From: Amyloporia xantha
Taxonomy: Eukaryota; Basidiomycota; Agaricomycetes; Polyporales; Adustoporiaceae
Length of the DNA: 64,000 nucleotides
Reading direction: 5' to 3'
Assembly: GCA_036971615.1 (NCBI GenBank)
Contig: JAYKKR010000002.1
Span: forward strand, 1,364,001 to 1,428,000
A model generated the notes under the pieces. It searched no databases and had not been told where the DNA came from. It was given only the letters and a program-made list of their open reading frames with translations. This document shows positions 61,231 to 64,000 of the stretch, piece by piece. The position numbers and the translations under genes are program-made. Position 1 is the first letter of the stretch; each line of letters starts with the position of its first letter.

Positions 61231-63070
61231 ATGAGTTCTGGTCTTCCTCTCGCCGTGCCCGATGAAGTCTCGACGGAGCCCACTGCACCAGTGTCGGTAG
61301 ACAAGGTCGCCTCTACACTAGGTGAAACCTCCTTGGTAGAGTGAGTCGCACAAGCCACTCTCTCATCCACCCAGACGACTCATTCTATTCGTTCAGTTCT
61401 CATGTCTCAGCATCCTCTGAGTCTGTCCCATCGCAATCGACCGAGCCTGCTGCAACACATCCAACACCTGCCGGGGAGAGCGCCGCGCCTGCGATCAAAC
61501 CCGCCGCTGCATCGGACGCACATGAACAGGTAGTCACCCCCTGGGATGTTCAGGGCTCGGTATCGACGGACGGCAAGCAACTGGCAATCGACTATGACAA
61601 ACTTGTGGACCAGTTCGGCACACGGAGGCTGGATCAGGCGGTCCTTGAGCGATTTGAACGATTGACTGGGCACCGCCCACATGTCTATTTGCGGAGGGGG
61701 ATGTTCTTCTCTCATCGGTGAGTGCATAGCCCGGCTTCGAGATGGGGTAGCCTCTGGTCTAATGCTGTCGTACAGTGACTTTGACAAGATCCTAGACCGC
61801 TATGAACAGGGAAAACCTTTCTTCTTGTATACTGGACGAGGCCCAAGCAGTGACAGTATGCACTTGGGACACATGGTTCCGTTCGTCTTTACAAAGTACG
61901 TCCATTGTGCTTCACACACGTAACGAGGAATTTACGGTGCTACAGATGGTTGCAAGATGTCTTCGACGTCCCATTAGTCGTCCAGCTGACTGGTGAGTCT
62001 CACGGGAGAACTTGCATGTTGGTCTACTGACTGTTGACAGATGACGAAAAATTCCTCTTCAAGCATGAGCTGAAGCCTGAGCAGACGTATGAGTTCTCAA
62101 AACGAAATGCACGAGACATCATTGCTGTCGGCTTCAAACTCGAGAAGACGTTCATTTTCAGCGACTACGACTTTGTCGGCGGGGCGTTCTATCGCAACGT
62201 CACCAAAATCTCCCGACAAATCACGATCAATCAAGCGAAAGCTACGTTTGGCTTCAACGACTCGTATGCCTCTGCACTATGCTCTCTTCCTGTACAGACC
62301 TAATACATGCCTCCAGCGATAACATCGGGAAGATCCACTTCGCCGCTATCCAAGCAGCCCCCTCGTTCTCAAATTCCTTCCCGCAAATCTTTGGCACCGT
62401 CTCCAACATTCCGTGCCTCATCCCATGCGCGATCGACCAGGACCCCTACTTCCGTCTCACGCGCGACGTCGCCGCGAAGCTCAAGTACCCTAAGCCCCAC
62501 ACTCTGTACTCCAAGTTCTTCCCCGCGCTACAGGGCCCGCAGACGAAGATGAGCGCCTCGGACAGCAACTCGAGCATCTATATGACGGATACTCCGTCGC
62601 AGATCAAGAACAAGATCAACAAGCATGGATTCTCGGGTGGTCAGGAGACGGAGGAGGAGCATAGGCGGTTGGGCGGGAATCCCGATGTGGATGTGGCTTA
62701 TCAGTATCTGGGCTTCTTCATGGACGACGACGAAGAGTGGGCGAAGATGGGAGAGGTCTGTCATGTTTGGATTGGATATCTAAGCTTGTGGAGAACTGAT
62801 CCGTTGGTCGCGTAGGAATACCGTGCGGGACGCTTGCTGACAGGACAACTCAAGGCGATGTGCATCCAGCGCCTACAGGAGTTCGTAAAGGGCTTCCAAG
62901 ATGTTAGTTCTCGGTCCCTCCCCTGCTTGCTTCGTTACTGATCAAGCTTGTAACAGCGGAGGGCTCAGGTCACCGAAGAGACGGTTCAGGCGTTCATGGA
63001 TGGTAGCCGCAAGATCGAGCCCATGTTCGGCAAGAGCAAGGCAGCACTTGCATCGTCGGCAAAGCCGTAA
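61231..63070 (+). CDS. cytosolic tryptophanyl-tRNA synthetase
   Basis: After an Ala/Pro/Ser-rich N-terminus, the class Ic catalytic core appears: [20 protein letters not shown] (HIGH motif as HLGH), [54 protein letters not shown], and the KMSKS-type loop [11 protein letters not shown]. The chain ends [11 protein letters not shown] at 63070. The enzyme charges tRNA-Trp in the cytosol; the eukaryotic-type signature and absence of a mitochondrial leader support that location. About eight exons; the first intron (donor at 61341) joins ...SLV to [14 protein letters not shown]. Confidence 0.94.
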
Positions 63071-63413
63071 AATGATCCGACGAGTTATTAGAGTTCGAAT
63101 AAGCACGGGCGGGCTGTAAGATGAGAAGACCATGAATTAAGTGTAGATTTATCCCGAATATAAACTTTACAATGATTCATCATGGCATAGGCTTTCGTTT
63201 GCAGATGAGACATTGGCAGGGAATGAAGGTATGGATGGAGACCTTCGACTGCCAGCTGAGCTCCCACGCCCACGAGATAAGTGACCTACGAGGACCCACA
63301 ATGTTTTCTATGAGCGTATACTGCAGCGGAGTGCAGAACCTCCACCGCAGGATAAGACGTGCACCAATTACCGGGCAACCCCGACTACCTGACCTAAGGC
63401 GTACCATCATCAT
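63071..63413. other. gap between TrpRS and the last gene
   Basis: Holds the TrpRS 3' end and the promoter or 5' exon of the next gene. The next gene's frame is open upstream of its ATG, so its true start may be here. Confidence 0.4.
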
Positions 63414-64000
63414 GAATTCCAGATGCACCTTTGCTCTGCCGTCGTTGCCTGTAAACGGACGGCGATGCAACTCAGCCCCACCATGGTCGATTGAAGATAT
63501 CCTCCCTCATTTTCATTACCGCCTCGCGCCAGGTCAAACCAGGCTGCAACCACTCTACGTGGACTTCCCGCTCGACCAATACTCCCGTATCGTCGATTAT
63601 TATCCATCTCATGTCATATCCGCTACCCGTATCTTGTTCCTTGACGGAACAACCGTCCTCAAGATGATGCAACCTGTTGTGGATGTCCAGGAGATCGTCG
63701 GGAACATGCTTTTGGCTAGCAACGTTGTGCCAGTTCCTCGAGTCCTCCATTCTGGGTACTCAGGAAATTGCAGTTTCGTCTTGATGGAACGAAGCTCAGG
63801 CATCTTGCTCAGTGATATGATCAATCGGTTCGGCTCGTTCGCTACGTCGATGGTTGAACCACAGATAGACGACGTGGTGGGACGACTAGCTACAGTTAGC
63901 CTGTCCCACAACGACTTACAGCCATGGAACATACTCGTGAACCATGATTGGTCAATCCAATCGATTGTCGACTGGGATCAGTGTTGCAGTGTCGCGCACT
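63414..64000 (+). CDS. APH/choline-kinase-like phosphotransferase, cut by window edge
   Basis: From an ATG at 63414 the frame runs uninterrupted to the end: PPWSIEDILPHFHYRLAP, then ARILFLDGTTVLKMM-like strand with the nucleotide-binding Lys (TTVLKM), FVLMERSSGILLSDM, then the catalytic loop LSHNDLQPWNILV (H-x-D-x4-N) and the metal-binding IVDWDQC. This is the protein-kinase-like fold of aminoglycoside phosphotransferases and choline kinases. Fungi carry many such genes, mostly of unknown substrate, so no resistance function is implied. The C-terminus lies outside the window and an upstream exon is possible. Confidence 0.8.

Noticed and set aside
63414..64000. Aminoglycoside-resistance gene
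   Set aside because: The kinase-like fold is shared by many fungal proteins of unrelated function; nothing in the sequence points to antibiotics as substrate.

Overview
The window is nuclear DNA from a filamentous basidiomycete, most likely an Agaricomycete. Genes are dense on both strands and cut by many short introns of about 50-65 bases with GT...AG ends. The gene set also fits: fungal BTB/POZ and DUF7330-type proteins, membrane-anchored P450s, a secreted GH88 hydrolase, and standard eukaryotic housekeeping genes. I see no bacterial, organellar or viral segment and no CRISPR array. Species cannot be read from the sequence.

Layout. 1-6.2 kb: alpha/beta hydrolase (partial, -), small mitochondrial-type ORF (-), Fic/Doc-family gene (+), Lcp5/neuroguidin-type Sas10 protein (+), BTB/POZ protein (+). 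6.8-11.1 kb: PAN2 deadenylase (-, 17 exons reconstructed in frame). 12.6-16.7 kb: a small barrel-type protein (-), a CAATG-rich repeat tract, a secreted agmatinase-type ureohydrolase (-). 17.2-23.9 kb: MOT1/BTAF1 (-), head-to-head with a JmjC protein (+, 24.5-26.0). 26.5-32.4 kb: TBC Rab-GAP (+), then SDH1 flavoprotein (+), which as sequenced has two +1 frame breaks. 33.0-43.2 kb: two paralogous P450s pointing at each other, with splicing factor SPF45 and a cluster of inverted-repeat transposable elements between them. 43.7-45.6 kb: DCN1-type neddylation ligase (-). 48-53.2 kb: DUF7330-like (+), CIA2/MIP18 (-), Vps1/Dnm1-type dynamin (-). 54.2-63.1 kb: GH88 (+), NTF2 (-), conserved unknown (+), TBP (+), tryptophanyl-tRNA synthetase (+). 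The right edge cuts an APH/choline-kinase-like gene (+).

How genes relate. Most are unrelated housekeeping neighbours. TBP and its remover MOT1 lie within 37 kb. PAN2, SPF45, NTF2, Lcp5 and TrpRS cover RNA turnover, splicing, nuclear transport, rRNA processing and translation. The accessory part is 33-43 kb. There a 2.47-kb terminal-inverted-repeat element carrying an intron-containing gene of unknown function, and a 446-base hairpin-ended element, sit end to end. Each is bracketed by the same 9-base direct repeat. The block begins 27 bases upstream of the SPF45 start codon. A third, 482-base inverted-repeat element with TA target duplications is nested in the left end of the larger one.

Exon boundaries were inferred by hand from reading frames, splice consensus and protein family knowledge. 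Exact exon sums in frame were checked for the hydrolase 5' exon, Fic, Lcp5, BTB, PAN2, the barrel protein, the JmjC protein, DUF7330, NTF2 and TBP. In the other spliced genes the listed span is more reliable than each internal junction.
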